Below are positions 10,190 to 24,168 of a stretch of DNA of 64,000 bases, one piece after another. A program made the translations under genes and the position numbers. Origin of the DNA: Sclerotinia nivalis (taxonomy: Eukaryota; Ascomycota; Leotiomycetes; Helotiales; Sclerotiniaceae). Position 1 is the first letter of the stretch. Each line of letters begins with the position of its first letter. The stretch is from contig JAPEIS010000008.1 of assembly GCA_029531795.1 (NCBI GenBank), positions 186,001 through 250,000 on the forward strand. Reading direction: 5' to 3'. The notes beneath the pieces were generated by a model. The model was not told the DNA's origin, made no database searches, and saw nothing but the letters and a program-made list of their open reading frames with translations.

Positions 10190-13100
10190 CGAGTTCGGGA
10201 AACGGAGTCTGCCTAATATAAGTCATTATCAGACGAAAGTTTTGTGCATATTACACTTGTCCGCCGCTACAATTCGAAATTTATCTCTTATTGAAAAAAC
10301 AAGCAATCGAGCAAACCTAATAATATTGTCTATTATTGTCCTGCCAATGTTTGATCGATTTTATTCTATTTATATTATGATGGATAACGAATGCGAAGGA
10401 TATACTTTCGCAGATCGAAATTGGGTTGAAATTATCAAACTTTTAATATACAAATTATCTATCCCGTTCGAAGTTATTAAATTCGACAGGAAAATACTGC
10501 CTGAAAACTGAATAGATCGTTATATTCTAATCGATCTGCAAATCAACGATCATTACAAAAAAAGATCAAAAATCTATATCACTAAGTTAACTCATTATCC
10601 AATTATCCTGGGATTAGTATGATTAAAGAAGTACAATCTTTATATCGAATTCGCATTTAATACATTCCGATTCGATAACGAATTCTGTCGAAAATTCTGT
10701 AATACACTGCTGCAATTATCCCGTGTAAAAGTGTTGCAGAACGTCCCGAAGAAAGCCCGCTCGGTATACCTGTCTTTTCGTTTGGATACTTTTCAAAACA
10801 AGGATATTGTATCTGTATCAATGAAAGCCTATACAGTATATACTTGCTGTAATTATAAAATATTCTAGGTTATTATAAACTTGATTAACGATATTCTATT
10901 CCAGAGAAAAGATCCTATCCTATTTAATCTATTTAAGGAATTCCGATCCTGGATCGATATATTCTCCCCACGAAACGTCAACAAATTACCCCTGTATTGA
11001 TTGTATGATTATGATATCTATCTAAAGGAGGGAGCCAAATTATTATTTAAAATTTTCTATTTTATATCCCGAAACAAACTTATTATTTTGAAAGACTGGT
11101 TATCCGAGAACCTTCAAAAAAAGGTTCATCTATCCGAGTTCGTCTATTTCGGTTTCGTTTGTTTTATTTATTAAGAAACCTAATAAAGGGTTACGATTCT
11201 ATATTGACTACCAAATTCTAAATAATTTATCAACAAAAGATCGCTATTTGCTATTATTTACCAAAAAATCTTTGAACAATTTAAAAGAAATAAAATTCTT
11301 TATAAAGATCAATATCATCTCTATATTCAACAATATAAAGATTAAGGAAAAGTAAAAACATCTAATTATTTTCTGTACCTATTTCGGTCTATTTGAAATT
11401 CTGATTATACTTTTTGAATTAATTGATATATTTATTATATTCCAGCGTTTTATCAACGATATTCTACAAAAGTACCTAGATATATTCTGTATTACTTATC
11501 TAAATAATATTCTGATCTATAATAGAATCTGTTCTAAGTATATCGTTTATATTCAAAAGATCCTGAAAGCCCTAAGGAAGGTTGATTTATATACAAATCT
11601 AAAGAAATACAATTTCTTGAAATCTGAAACCAAATTCCTAGATCTTATTATAGACCGGGAAGGTATCCGAATGGATTCTGCAAAGATCAAAACGATCATC
11701 GAATAAAAGATTCCGATCCATTTAATAGATATACAAGTATTTATCGGGTTTGGCAATTTCTATTGATGATTTATTCATGGTTTCTCGTTTATTATATATC
11801 TACTGATTAATCTGATCCGAAAGAATGTTCTGTTTGTTTAAAATCCTGTTTATACGAAAACTTTTTCTGCTTTGAAGATAGTATTTACTGAAGTACCAAT
11901 TCTAGCTGTTTTCGATTGGGAAAAAGATATAATTATAGAGATTGATGTATTCGATTTCGTATCTACTGAAATGCTATCCTAATACGATGATATAAAAATC
12001 CTGAAACTTGTTACATATTTCTCGAAAAAGTATTCGATCGCCGAATATAATTACGAGATTTACAATAAAGAATTATTGATTATTATTTGATATTTCGAGG
12101 AATAATATTCAGAACTAAAAGGAGCATCGTTTTTGATCCAAATGATTACAGATTACAAGAATTTGGAGTATTTTACAATTATCAAATTATTGAACTGTTA
12201 TCAAACTTATTGATCTGAATTTCTGTTTCGATTCAATTTCAAGATTATCTATCGATTAGATAAACAAGGAGCTAAACCTGATGCTCTGATTAGAAGGTTA
12301 AAGGATTTGTCTAAAAAGGGGGATGAACGCCTTCTACACTAAAGCCAAACGATTTTGAAATCAAAAAATCTTGATCCCGCTCTATTCCCTGCATCCATTT
12401 CTGCTTTCGCATTTGTTTTGCCTATACTCATCTCGTTTGATCCGATAGATTCCCCGAAGAAAAAAGTTCGTTTTGTAATCACTATCTGTAATCAATCCCA
12501 TCAATCATTGAAAGAATTTGATTTAGTTCGTCTAGTTTTTAGATCTATCCTATCTGTCCCTGATTCTCTGTTTACTTCTAATACTTTGTTTATCCCTAAA
12601 GCTTTATCGATCCTTGAACCATTGTTTGTTTCTATTGTTTTGTCTAATCAACCTCCGATATCTATTGTAATCCCCGATCTGTTATTCGAACCATCAAAAA
12701 AACTGAAAACTCTATTTACTGAAATATATATATCCGATCCTATACCTATATCTATTCTGAAGATCTTAATAAAGAAAGCATCCAAATATCCTTATATTAC
12801 TCTATCCGAATATATCGAGAATAATGATCTATTGTATTATTGCAGAAAGCTTTTCGTTCCTAATTACAATAATCTAAAAGCTGAACTACTTTGTCTAATC
12901 CACAACTCCTCTATTATAGATCACCCGCACCATATTTACATCTTCGAGTTCCTATCTCGAAACTATTATTGACCTGGATATTATAATTACATCAACCGTT
13001 AGATACATAATTATCATAATTACTACCAAACAACACCGAACTATAGAAAACAAGAAAATATTCTCCATTCGTTTTCGATCCTTCAATAAATATAAAAGAA

Positions 13101-14205
13101 TATATTGATTGATTTTATAACACACTTCCCGAAAATTTTTAATTACAATACAATATTCGTAATAATCGATCAATTGACTAAAATGAAGTATTTCCTACTT
13201 TATTATAATATTTGTAATTCCGAAAAAGTAATCCGTTTATTCCTAAAGCATATCTAGAAATTGTATAGTCTACCATCGATAATTATATCCGATCATAGTA
13301 TTCAATTCATATCTGATTTCTGAAAATATATCTATAAACATCTGAATACAATATCGAAACTATCAACAGCCTACCACTCAGAAACCGATAAACAAATTGA
13401 AAAAGCAAACGCTATACTCGAATAATATCTCCGATTATACATCTTATACCTATAAAACGATTGGTTCGAATGATTATCGATTGCTGAATTTTCAATCAAT
13501 TCTATTTAATCTGAAAGTTCCTATCTAATTTTATTCTTTACAAATTATAATTATCATCTGTATATAGAATTTGAATCATCTATCATCACTAACTACTTTA
13601 ATATCCGAAATGCCAAAAAGTTTATCAAGAAAATATCCCTAATCGTTGAGCATCTGAAAATCGAATTGATCATTAACCAAACTCGCTATACAAAAAATAC
13701 CAATATCCACTGTACTCCTACTTATCGTTACAATCTTAGTAATCTAATTTGATTGAACACCAAAAATATCAAAACCCTAAAACTCTAAAAGAAATTAGAT
13801 TGAAAGAATTTAAACCTATTCCGAATCTTGTAAACTATAAACATATATACTTACAAACTCGAATTATTTACCTCAATAAAAAATTACCCTATATTCTATA
13901 TAAACTTATTATACCCTATTCATAACGATCCTATCCCTAATCAATACAATCCGTTTCTTTCTCTTATTGAAATCGAAGGAATCGAACAATTCGAAATAAA
14001 GAAAGTTCTGAATTCCCATTGAGAACACTGTAATCATAATGACCCCCACTTAAAATATACTATCCAATGGATCGATTACAATGAACCGATTAAAAAGCCT
14101 ATTGATTACCTAAACAATATTCGAAAACTGATCCAGAATTACTATCGAAAGTATCCAAATAAATCTAATCCTTATAATTATCTCAACGGAGTTCGGCCTT
14201 AAAAA
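10190..14205 (+). pseudogene. Element A pol remnant with C-terminal chromodomain
   Basis: Frame fragments cover RT ([30 protein letters not shown]), the RNase H junction, a 205-codon open piece (12355-12972) and the integrase core (TIFVIIDQLTKMKYFLLYY, SDHSIQFISDF, STAYHSETDKQIEKANA). A chromodomain-like end follows near 13965-14205 (EQFEIKKVLNSH, HLKYTIQWIDYNEP, PIDYLNNIRKLIQNYY). The C-terminal chromodomain places it in the chromovirus clade. Frequent TAA and TAG at expected Gln and Trp codons make it non-functional. Confidence 0.75.
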
Positions 14206-14214
14206 GAAAAATAC

Positions 14215-14451
14215 TATTACAGAATCAAAGCCGGACCACTGGACCGGCCCCTTTAATAGGTTTCATTTGTCCGATCCAGCATCAAACGGGGCATGTTCAG
14301 TGATCGTACCCTATAAAAGCACTAGGGTTTGGAGTTCTAACATACACAAATATATTTAAAGGAAACATTCCTTCTATAGAAACATAACTTTTCAAGTTAT
14401 ATCTTATCAATAAAAGTGATTTCTGTTATCCTGTCTGCTGCCTCCATGATA
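14215..14451 (+). repeat. Element A 3' LTR
   Basis: 237 bases, from TATTACAGAATC (canonical TGTCACGGGGTC) to GCCTCCATGATA. It is the reverse complement of the element B LTRs, differing almost wholly by transitions. Confidence 0.8.
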
Positions 14452-14826
14452 CATAAACTTTTCGGAATAATCGATCATTTTGAAATTTATATTTTTGATT
14501 AACAGCAAATTTAATATTTCGCTCTACTTGATTTGAAGCTTTAAGAATAGGATCTTCAAGGTAAACCTTCATTTTATACCATATATAAAATTCTAATCGT
14601 TCCTTGGATTTATAATCTATACCATTAATCATATCCTTAAATTCTATTCGAATATTTTCAGAAAAGGATTCGAAACTAGGATTGGTAGAAGCATTTTGCT
14701 TTTGGAAAGTAATATTTTCTGACATTTTGAATGAATAAATGAATAAATTATTTTGTAAAAGATATAAAACAATTGTAGAATATCAATTGAATAAAAAGAA
14801 TATAAAGAATAATAATATATTATAGT

Positions 14827-14946
14827 TGTTAGAACACGTGATGCTCGCTAGTACTAGCTTCCGCACTAGCATACATATCTCTTCAAGCTGTACTATAGAA
14901 TATTAATTATACAAACAACAATATATGCTTGATGGCCCTTCCAATA
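14827..14946 (+). repeat. Copia 5' LTR
   Basis: Starts TGTTAGAACACGTGATGC and ends CCTTCCAATA (canonical CCAACA). It is preceded by ATAGT. It contains an AGTACTAGCTTCCGCACTAGCA imperfect palindrome. Confidence 0.85.
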
Positions 14947-15154
14947 GGTTATGAGTTCCGTGTAGATGTATATATAGAGATTTGCTTACTACAATACGAT
15001 ATCATATCATATTTTTCTTCAAAATGTGTTATTTATACAAAAATCAACAATAGTGTTTTCCAATCCAACCTTTGAATTCGTTACAATCTCTACGAAATAG
15101 GGCAGTATTATTGTTTTCAATGGAGATAACTGAAACGAATTCAAGGAATCCTGT

Positions 15155-17513
15155 TTGCTTATATTTAGTGCAGCTAAAGCTATCAATATTATCAATAATA
15201 TCGAAAATCAATTAGATCCTTTTGATCCAGATTATTCTGATGTTTTATTTTATGATTATAAGAAAAGAAGAGGTTATACAATTGTTATATTCAATTCTGG
15301 AGTAAATACAATTTATCGTTTAAGCTTTGTTGAGTATATTGATAATCTCGATGTTGTTTTTATATAGGAAACTTTCAAATCATATGACAATAGTGTTCAT
15401 CCTTATTTTGTTATTAAAATTCATCATCAATTTCTATTCGAAATCTTCGGTCCCAAAACTCAAACTCTTCGAAATTTTGTCGAACGTTTTCTTCATTATC
15501 AACGACAAATTTCCAATAGTATACGATTAATCAATTATAAAAAGATTCATATTCAGTTTATAAATAAGATTCCCGAAATAGAAGATTGGTAAGCAGCAAA
15601 GATATTTGTTCTTAATACCGATCAGAATCTTCAACAAGCAATGATGATCTTCAGTGCTTGTGAAAAATCAATTACTCCTACGGCAGTTTACGCTGACAAC
15701 AATTATTCTAATACGAAGGGAAACGGTCGAGATCGAAAAGGACGAGGTGCTTTTCGAGGTAGCAAAGGTAGAAGCGGTAGTCGAGGATATAATAGAAACG
15801 ATCGTAGCAAACGAGGTCGAGGTGGTGGTTGTGGAGATTATACATCAAATGAAGGAATTGTAAAGGATCAATGTCGATTCTGTTATAAATATAATTATTA
15901 TCAAAAGGATTGTTGTGTTTTAGTAAAAGCCAAAGCATTTGTTAGAAAAGGCAAGAAAGGGAAGGATGATGATGATGATGATGAAGAAGCTGAAGTTCAA
16001 ATGGCTGAAGGAGATCAATACAATGGTACCGTTTATTCAGGGTCTGTTATGTATGTGATTGATTCAAATACGGATTGGATATTTGATTCAGGAGTCATTC
16101 AATATTTCACTGATCAAATCGACAATCTTGAATATGTTCAATATTGATCAACCCCAAGGAATATGAAGATTGTAAATAATATCTATATTAAAAGTACTGC
16201 ATTTGGGAAAACCAAGATCGGCAATTTCGAATTCATAGATGTTTAATTCGTACCAGAATTCAGAAATACACAATTAATATTTGTTAAACTTCTTATATTG
16301 AGAAAATATAAAGTTATTTTTGAAGGAAATTCAGCTTCTTATTAGAAATTCGGACAACTTTAATTCATTGTAAAACTTATGTTTGGATTATATATAATCA
16401 AACAATTATTTCAAATAAATATGGCGAATTTTACTTTTCAAGACGATAAAGAAAGAGATTTCGAAGAGATAAATGCAAAATTGGTATATCAATGTTTAGG
16501 GTATCTCAACTACAATCAAATGGACAGACTAAAGAAAAGATCTGAAGAATTGAAATTTGCTAAAAGATCTAAAACGAAAGGAAAAAGAGTTTGCGGATTA
16601 TACTTTTCAGGATAAATAAGAAAGCATTTCAACAAAGAGATAATTGTTTGTATATTCAAGAAGCTTCGATGTATACATTGTGATCTTTTAGGAATTCTTT
16701 CTTTTTCGATAAATGGAAATAGATATTTTTTTCTCATTATAGATGATACTATAAGAGTTGATTGGATATATTATACAAAGAATAAAAAGGTTATAATAAT
16801 GATTTCTGTTCTAATAAATCTTATCAAAGAAATTGAAAACGAAATAGAAAAAAAAGTTGTAATTGTTTGTACAAATAATGGAAAAGGCAAATTTGGTATA
16901 GCATTTCAAGACGAATTCAAGAAATTTGGTATACAATTCGAATCTTTTTTTTCAGGAAAGTATTCAATGAATGGAATCGCCGAGAAACAAATTCAAGATA
17001 TCAGTGCTAGATTTAGAAGTTTACTCGATTAGGTAGATATACCAAACAATCAATGGAAATTGACGATTCGTTATATTGTTTAATTACACAATAGAGTTTC
17101 AATGAAAATTTTATTATTCGGGAAATCAGGATCTTTATTTATAACGATAACTCCTTTCAAAGTATACTATAGTAGATTATCGGATTTTTCGAATCTACAA
17201 ATGTTTAATTATAAAGCATTCGCTTTCAATTTTTAATATCTAGGAAAACTAATAAAGAAGTTTGAATTACAAATATTAAAAGGGGATTTTGTATTCATTG
17301 GAATGGATAGATATTATATTTATTTTCTATTTAATCTTTTTTTCAAGAAGATAATAAAAATTGTAGATGTTGATTTTAATGAATATAATTTTTCATTTAA
17401 AGAAACTTCAATTGAATCAAAGTTTGGTATAGATAAAGTAATCTTAAGGTTTAATACAGATAGGGCAATTTCAAAATCTAATATAAACAAAGTAATTTTA
17501 AGATCTGGTATAG
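15155..17513 (+). pseudogene. Copia gag, protease and integrase portion
   Basis: Order seen: gag with a basic Gly/Arg-rich segment (15700-15830) and a zinc knuckle CRFCYKYNYYQKDC at about 15872 (His changed to Tyr). Then a copia protease motif WIFDSGVIQYFT near 16077, a GAG-pre-integrase LGYLNYNQMDRLKK near 16500, and an integrase core from HCDLLGILSFSINGNRYFF near 16677 to NGIAEKQIQDISARFRSLLD near 17035. A tandem in-frame repeat (DRAISKS, NKVILRS) ends it where element B cuts in. Several stops interrupt the frames. Confidence 0.75.
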
Positions 17514-17750
17514 TATCACGGAGGCAATAGATAGGATAACAGAAATCACTTTTATTGATAAGACGTAGCTCGAAGAGTTACGTTTCTACAGAAGGAACGT
17601 TTCCTTTAAATACATTTGTATATGCTAGGGCTCCGAGCCCTAGCGCTCTTATAGGATACGATCATCGAGTGTGCCCTGTTCGGTATTGAATCGGACAAAT
17701 GGAATCTACTAAAGGGGTCGATTCAGTGGCCCAGTCTTGATCTTATAACA
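17514..17750 (-). repeat. Element B LTR (3' LTR in gene orientation)
   Basis: Runs from TATCACGGAGGC to TCTTATAACA, preceded by TATAG. It differs from the partner at 24169-24405 almost exclusively by C/T and G/A exchanges. Confidence 0.85.
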
Positions 17751-17759
17751 ATATTTTCT

Positions 17760-20700
17760 TTCTTAAGGCCGAACTTTGTTGAGGCGATTATAAAAGTCAG
17801 GTTTATCCAGATACTTTCGATAATAATTCTGGATCAGCTTTTGAGTATTGTTCAAATAATCAATAGGCTTTTCGGTCGGCTTATCGTAGCCGATCCATTG
17901 GATAGTATATTTCAAATAGGGGTTATCGCAATTGTAGTACTTTCAATAGGAATTCAGAACTTCTTTTATCTCGAATTGTTCGATTCCTTTGATTTCAATG
18001 AGAGGAGAAGGCGGATTATATTGATTAGGAATAGGATCGTTATAAATAAAGTATAATAAATTTATATAGAATATAGAATGATTTTTTATCGAAATAGATA
18101 GTTCGAGTTTGTAAGTATATGTGTTTATAATTCGTAGAATCCGGAATAGATCTAGATTCTTTCAATCTAGTTTTTTCTGGGGTTTTAGAGTCTTAATGTT
18201 TTTGGTATTCAATCAAATCAAATCATTAGGATTGTAATGGTAAGTAGGAGTACAATGAACATCAGTATTTTTTGTATAACAAATTTGGTTAACGATCAAT
18301 TTGATCTTCAAATATTCAACGATCAGGGATATTTTCTTGACAAACTTTTCGGTATTTCGGATACCAAAGTGGTTAGTAACGATGGACGATTCAAATTTTA
18401 TATATGGATGATAGTTATAATTCGCAAAGAATAGGGTTAGGTGGGAACTTTTAGATCAGGCAGAATTGATTGAAAATTCAGCAATTGATAACTATTCGGA
18501 TTAATCGTTCTGCAAATACGAAATGTATGATCGAAGATATTATTCAAGTATAGTATTTGCTCTTTTAGTTTGTTTATCGATTTTCGAATAGTAGGTTATC
18601 GATAGTTTCAATATTGTACTTAAGTGTTTATAGATATATTTCCAGAAATCAGATATGAATTGAATGTTACGATCGGATATAATTGTTGATGGTAGATTGT
18701 ATAGCTTTCAGATATATTTCAGAAACAAATGGATTACTTTTTCGGAATTACAAATACTGTAACAAAATAGGAAATGTTTTATTTTAGTTAATCGATCGAT
18801 TATTACGAATATTGTATTGTAATTAAAACTTTTCGGAAGGTGTATTATGAAATCGATCGATATATTTCTTTATGTTTATTGAAGGATCAGAAGCGAACGA
18901 AGGATATCTTTTTGTTTTTTATAGTTCGATATTATTCGATGGTAATTATAACAATTATGTATTCAATGATTGATATAATTATAATATCCAGATCAATAGT
19001 AGTTTCGGGATAGAAGCTCGAAGGTGTGAGTATGGTGTGGATGATTTGTGGTAAGGGAGTTGTGGATCAGGCGAAGCAGTTCAACTTTCAGATTATCGTG
19101 ATTAGGAACGAAAAGTTTTCTATAATAATATAGTAGGTTATTATTCTCGGTGTATTCGGATAGGGTAATACAGGGATGCTTGGATGTTTTCTTTATTAAG
19201 GTTTTTAGAATAAATGTAGGTATAGGGTTGGATATATATATTTTAGCAAATAAAGTTTTCAATTTCTTTAATGATTCGAATAATAGATCGGAGATTACAA
19301 TAAATATTGGAGATTGATCAGGTGGAGTAATAGGAGTGGGTAATGGTTTAGGGATCGATAGAGTTTTGGGGATAAGTAAAGTGTTAGAAGTAAATAGGAA
19401 GTTAGGGATGGATAGGATAGATCTGGAAGCTGAGTGAATTGAATTAGATTCTTTCGATGATCGATAGGATTGATTATAGGTAGTGATTGTAAAACGAATT
19501 CTTTTCTTTAGGGAATTTATCGGATTAGATGAGATAAGTATAAACGAGATAGATACGAAAGCAGAAATGGATATAGGGAATAGAGTGGGATCAAGGTTTT
19601 CTGATTTCAAAATTGTTTAGTTTTGATATAAAAAGTATTCATCTTTTTTTTTAAATAGATTCTTTAATTTTTTGGTTAGAGTATTAGGTTTAGCTTTTTG
19701 TTTATTTGGTCGATAGATAATCTTGAAATTGAATCGAGATAGAAATTCAGATCAATGGGTTTGATGGTGGTTTAATAATTTGATAGTTGTAAAATACTTT
19801 AAATTTTTGTGATTTGTGATCATTTGGATCGGAGATAGTATTCTTTTTAGTTCTGGGTGTTATTCTTTGAAATATTGAATAATGATCAATAGTTCTTTAT
19901 TGTAAATTTCGTAATTATATTTGGCGACCGAATACTTTTTCGAGAAATATATAATAGGTTTTAGGATTTCTATATTATTGTATTGGGATAGCATTTTAGC
20001 AGATACGAAATCGGATGTGTTGGTTTTTACGATTATATCTTTTTTCTAATCGAAAGTGGTTAGAATTGATATTTCAATAAATATTATCTTCAAAGCGGAA
20101 AAAGCTTTTATATAAGTAGGATTTTAAACAAACGGGATGTTCTTTTGGGTTAGATTAATCAGTGGGTGTATGATAGACGAGAAATTATGAATAAATTGTC
20201 GATAGAAATTGCTAAACTTGATAAATACTTATATATCTATTAGATGGGCTGGAATCTTTTATTCGATGATTGTTTTGATCTTTGTAGGGTTTATTTGGAT
20301 ACCTTTTCGGCTTATAATAAGGCTTAGGAATTTGATTTCAGGTTTCAAGAAATTGTACTTTTTTAGATTTGTATACAGATTAGTCTTTTTTAGGGTTTTC
20401 AGGATCTTTTGAATATAAACGATATATTCAAAATGGGTTCTATTGTAGATTAGAATATCATCTAGGTAAATAGTATAGAATATATCTAGGTATTCTTGTA
20501 GGGTATTATTAATAAAACATTAAAATGTAATAGATATACCAATCAATTCAAAAAGTATGATTAGGATTTCAAATAGATCGAAACGAATATGGAAAGTAAT
20601 TAAATGTTTTTGTTTTTCTTTAATCTTTATATTGTTGAATGCAAAAATGATATCGATTTTTGTAAAGAATTTTATTTTCTTCAAATTATTCAAGGATTTT

Positions 20701-21800
20701 TTGGTAAACAGTAGCGGGTAGCGATCTTTCGTTGATAGATTATTCAGAATTCGGTAATCGATATAGAATCATAATCTTTCATCAGGTTTCTTGATAAACA
20801 GAACAGACGAAGCTGAAACGGATGAATTCGAATGGATAAATTCTTTTTGAAGGTTCTCGGATAATCAGTTTTTCAAAGCAGTAAACTCGTTTCGGGATAT
20901 GGAATAGAGAGCTCCAAATAGTAATTTAGCTCCCTTCTTCAGATAGATATCATGATCGTACGATCGATGCGAAAGCAGTTTGTCGGCGTTTCGCGGGGAG
21001 AATACGTCGATCCAGGATCGGAATTCCTCAGGCAGATTAGATGGGATAGGGTCTTTTCTCTAGGATAGGATATCGTCAATCAAATTTATAGTAATCTGGA
21101 ATATCTTATAATTGCAATGAATATATATTGTATAGGTTTTCATTGATATAGATACGATATCCTTGCTTTGAAGGGTATCCAGACGGAAAAGCAGATATAC
21201 TAAACAAGCTTTCTTCGGAACGTTCTGCAATACTTTCACACAGGATAATTGCAACAATGTATTACAGAATTTTCGATAGAATTCATTATCGAATCGGAAT
21301 ATATTAAATACGAATTCGATATAGAGATTGTATTTCTTTAATTATACTAATTCTAAAATAATCGAATAATAGATTAACTTAATAATATAGATTTTTGATT
21401 TTTTTTGTAATGATCGTTGATTTATAGATCGATTAGAATATAACGATTCATTTAGTTTTCAAACAGTATTTTCCTATCGAATCTAATGACTTCGAACGAA
21501 ACAGATAATTTGTATATTGGGAGCTTGGTAATTTCAATTCAATTTCGATTTGCAAAAGTATATCTTTCGTATCTATTATCTATTATAATGTAAATAGGAT
21601 AGAATCGATTAGATATCGATAGGACAATAATAGATAATATTATCAGGTTTATTCGATTGTTTGTTTCTTTAATGAAAGATAAGCTTTGAGTTATAGCGAT
21701 AGATAAGCGTAGTGTGTGCAGGGCTTTCGTTTGACAACGATTTATACTAGGCGGGCTCCGTTTCCCGAATTCGGGGAGCCGGAAGGGGATAGATTGTATA
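17760..21800 (-). pseudogene. Element B pol remnant
   Basis: Reading the minus strand gives the same succession as element A: RT and RNase H pieces around 21250-19700, a 205-codon open piece (19610-18993) starting KSENLDPTLFPISISAF, then integrase, then a chromodomain-like end near 18010-17790. Stops are frequent. Confidence 0.7.
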
Positions 21801-21822
21801 ATGATATAGTATATGATTGAAT

Positions 21823-22803
21823 CTAGGCGGAAAACGGAACAAGGGATAGCGGGGCAAGATTGGTAAAACTAGTTCTAATTTGTATAGAACGATTATCTAG
21901 AAACAGATAGTTTTTCATATAGTGATCAGCAGATCTACAATAGAAGTATTCCTCTTGTTCACGTTTATTAGTACGTTTTTGAGAATTGAGATCTATTGGA
22001 TCTTCAGTAGGCATAATCGTAATAGGAACAGCAAATCGGATAGTAGGATTCGGGGATGGAACGGAGGTACAATTAATAGGATTCAGATTTTGAGTAATAA
22101 TACAGAGTAATGGAACGATTGGGTTACGATTGGAGTTGATCAGTTCTATTAGATATAGACAACGATTCTTCAATGTTTGTATAAAAGTAATGAATGTATT
22201 GGTATTATTTGTAAGGAGTTCAGCAATAACAATCTGGTTTTTCAATTCATTTGATAAAGCTTGTTCTAATAGGATAATCAGGGTATTATTATCATCGGCT
22301 ATCCCAGTTTCCAATATTAGTTTTTGGAATTCAATATAAAAGATATAGAATGATTGATTCCTTTGTTTTAGATTGATCAAAAGTTTCTAGATTTTGATTT
22401 GCTTGTTCTGGTTTCTATAAGCTCTTTCTAGTATTTGCAATAGATCTTTATAATCAGCAAGTTTAACAAATTGTTCTTTGATATTATACAATCGAATTTG
22501 TGCAATAGTGGGTCCAGTTAATCTTCCAGTTATATAAGTTAGATGGGAATACAGGGAAATAAAGTGATCGGAATTGGTATATATTTTATTCTATATTTGA
22601 TCGATAAATCGATCAAGATCGATTTTCGTTTTATCAAATAATATAGGATCAGGTATTTTCTTATTCAATTGAGATTTCAATAGAACAAAAGCAGTAACTG
22701 GGGTTATAATAGGAATCAAAAACGAGGGGTCGGTTTGGTTGGTAGGGATTGAAACAGATGAGGTAATGGGGATAGGATAGAATTGAATTAGATGGATAAT
22801 CAA
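21823..22803 (-). pseudogene. Element B gag remnant
   Basis: Two open pieces, 22803-22591 (IPDPILFDKTKIDLDRFIDQ) and 22380-21823 (FYIFYIEFQKLILETGIADD), joined by a short degraded stretch. The zinc knuckle is EEYFYCRSADHYMKNYLF, again with Cys-to-Tyr changes. The second piece is 185 codons without a stop, longer than in element A. Confidence 0.75.
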
Positions 22804-23060
22804 TCTATTGTTCTTTTCTCTTTATTATATAAATATAGTTTTCTCGATTTGCAAATCGAAAGTAAACTTTTGAATTGCAGATTGCAAATCGATTATTTCT
22901 GTTTCCATTTTTATATTGAATTTGTAAAGGGAGGTAAAATAACGATATTAGATTGCAGTATCATTGGTTATAACGGTAGCAAATTCTTCAGGGGAGTTGG
23001 GTTGGTTAGGTAGGTGTGGACGGGACGATATTGTAGAAGTGTTAGTACAAATAAAAGAGA

Positions 23061-24146
23061 TTGATTGATTGATTGATTGATTTAACGTCCACACTGAGTC
23101 TAAGACTATCTAGGACGGCTAGGGGCTCTATGAGCTCCTAGTTGATGCTATGGGGAGTTGTATGCTAGCTAACATACAGTTTGTATAGTTTGGGTTTCTT
23201 TTCAACCCTTGAAATGTTGATTGAGGGCAAGTGAAAACTAATACTGGGGAACAAAGCCCGATATCTTCATCCTCTAAGACCTTTCCTTCCTCGCTCTCCC
23301 CCTACCCCTTGCTAATTAAAGCATCCCACTGATATAATCTTCTTCTTCGACCCAATCTGCTATTCCGACACCACTTCCCACAAAGGTCAAGAGTCATCTC
23401 CGTCAAGATTACCTCCAGCACAGCAAAAGGGTCCTCATACTAATGAAAAGCAACTGGAAGGCACCACTCTCCTCAGCTCGAACTCATTCATTAGTTCCTT
23501 TGCATGCCTTCCTAGGTGTGATGATCTCCAGCTTTGTTTGAATGTAAATAATCGAAACTGCCGAATGGAATATCGGTCGTTTGAATGTAATGATAGTGGG
23601 GCGTGGCCCTAACCCTACCCACACACGCACAAAAAATATTTTCGTAAAATCGAGGAAAAGGCGTAATATCGTATCGATGCCCAGAGCATAGCATTAGTTG
23701 ATAGATGATGGTATTCTCTGTTTCGTAATAATCGTAGTGTTAAAATGAATGTGTTTTCGATAATCGATTGTCGAAAAAAGGTATAAAATGCGAATAAAAC
23801 AGTAGCAAATTCCGTATCGAAAAGACCCTTCTGGAATAGAAGGGACTTACTAGGCGTATCATACCTCGTATTGAGATAATAGTCGATGGCAGATGTTGAA
23901 TCTAACCAGGGCTTCTGTAGCCATCGTCCGTATTTTGGGTTGATGTTCGTTCATCCTTTCGAAGATATTGATGCTGTAAAATCGTAATAACCCCTCCATC
24001 GTGAATATCGTAATCGGGAAACCCTCTCTCTCTCTTCCAATGTATCCGATTCCATCAAATGACTCAATCTTAGCTCTGCAGACTCTCAATAGAGAGCTGG
24101 AGGTTCGTAGAGGGCACCACGTACAGGTGTTGAGTCTTCGCCCTCC
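23061..24146 (-). mobile_element. 1.1 kb retroposon with (TTGA)n tail, inserted in element B
   Basis: It is flanked by the 13 bp direct repeat CAAATAAAAGAGA (23048-23060 and 24147-24159). Comparison with element A shows the uninterrupted sequence, so the insertion is clear. One end is a run of TTGA units at 23061-23083; in minus orientation this is a 3' (TCAA)n tail. The body is richer in G and C than the host element and shows little decay, so it is younger. Long variable-length target duplications with a simple-repeat tail are known for LINE- and SINE-mobilised sequences. I recognise no protein; one 96-codon frame (24149-23859) is open but unfamiliar. I found no convincing pol III boxes. 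Confidence 0.65.
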
Positions 24147-24168
24147 CAAATAAAAGAGAGTTATATAG

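Larger units (their letters stand above)
8707..14451 (+). mobile_element. Element A: chromodomain Ty3/gypsy LTR retrotransposon, RIP-degraded
   Basis: 5.7 kb, gene order gag, protease, RT, RNase H, integrase, chromodomain on the plus strand, riddled with stops and very AT-rich. It is the same family as element B (17514-24405), which lies in the opposite orientation. The two share the 237 bp LTR and the ORF beginning KSKNLDPALFP or KSENLDPTLFP. The 3' LTR is complete; the 5' LTR is rearranged. It interrupts the ORF of element D. I could not find a clean target duplication. Confidence 0.8.
8578..14725 (-). pseudogene. ORF of element D: integrase H2C2-like zinc-finger protein, split by element A
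   Basis: The frame starts at ATG 14725 and runs about 91 codons to element A at 14452. It resumes on the far side at 8706 for 42 codons to TAA at 8578-8580. The second part has LNHCGRDKLYYEISLEYY, then ECNWVV-stop-HCRHY. This is the spacing of an integrase HHCC finger (28 residues between the second His and the first Cys). The first His appears as Tyr, the last Cys as Tyr, and a probable Gln codon as TAA. All three changes fit C-to-T or G-to-A mutation. Losing a 4-base duplication restores the frame across the insertion. Confidence 0.6.

Noticed and set aside
23061..23090. TTGA tandem units as a possible CRISPR-like or microsatellite feature.
   Set aside because: They sit exactly at one border of an insertion bounded by a 13 bp duplication, so they are the tail of a retroposon.
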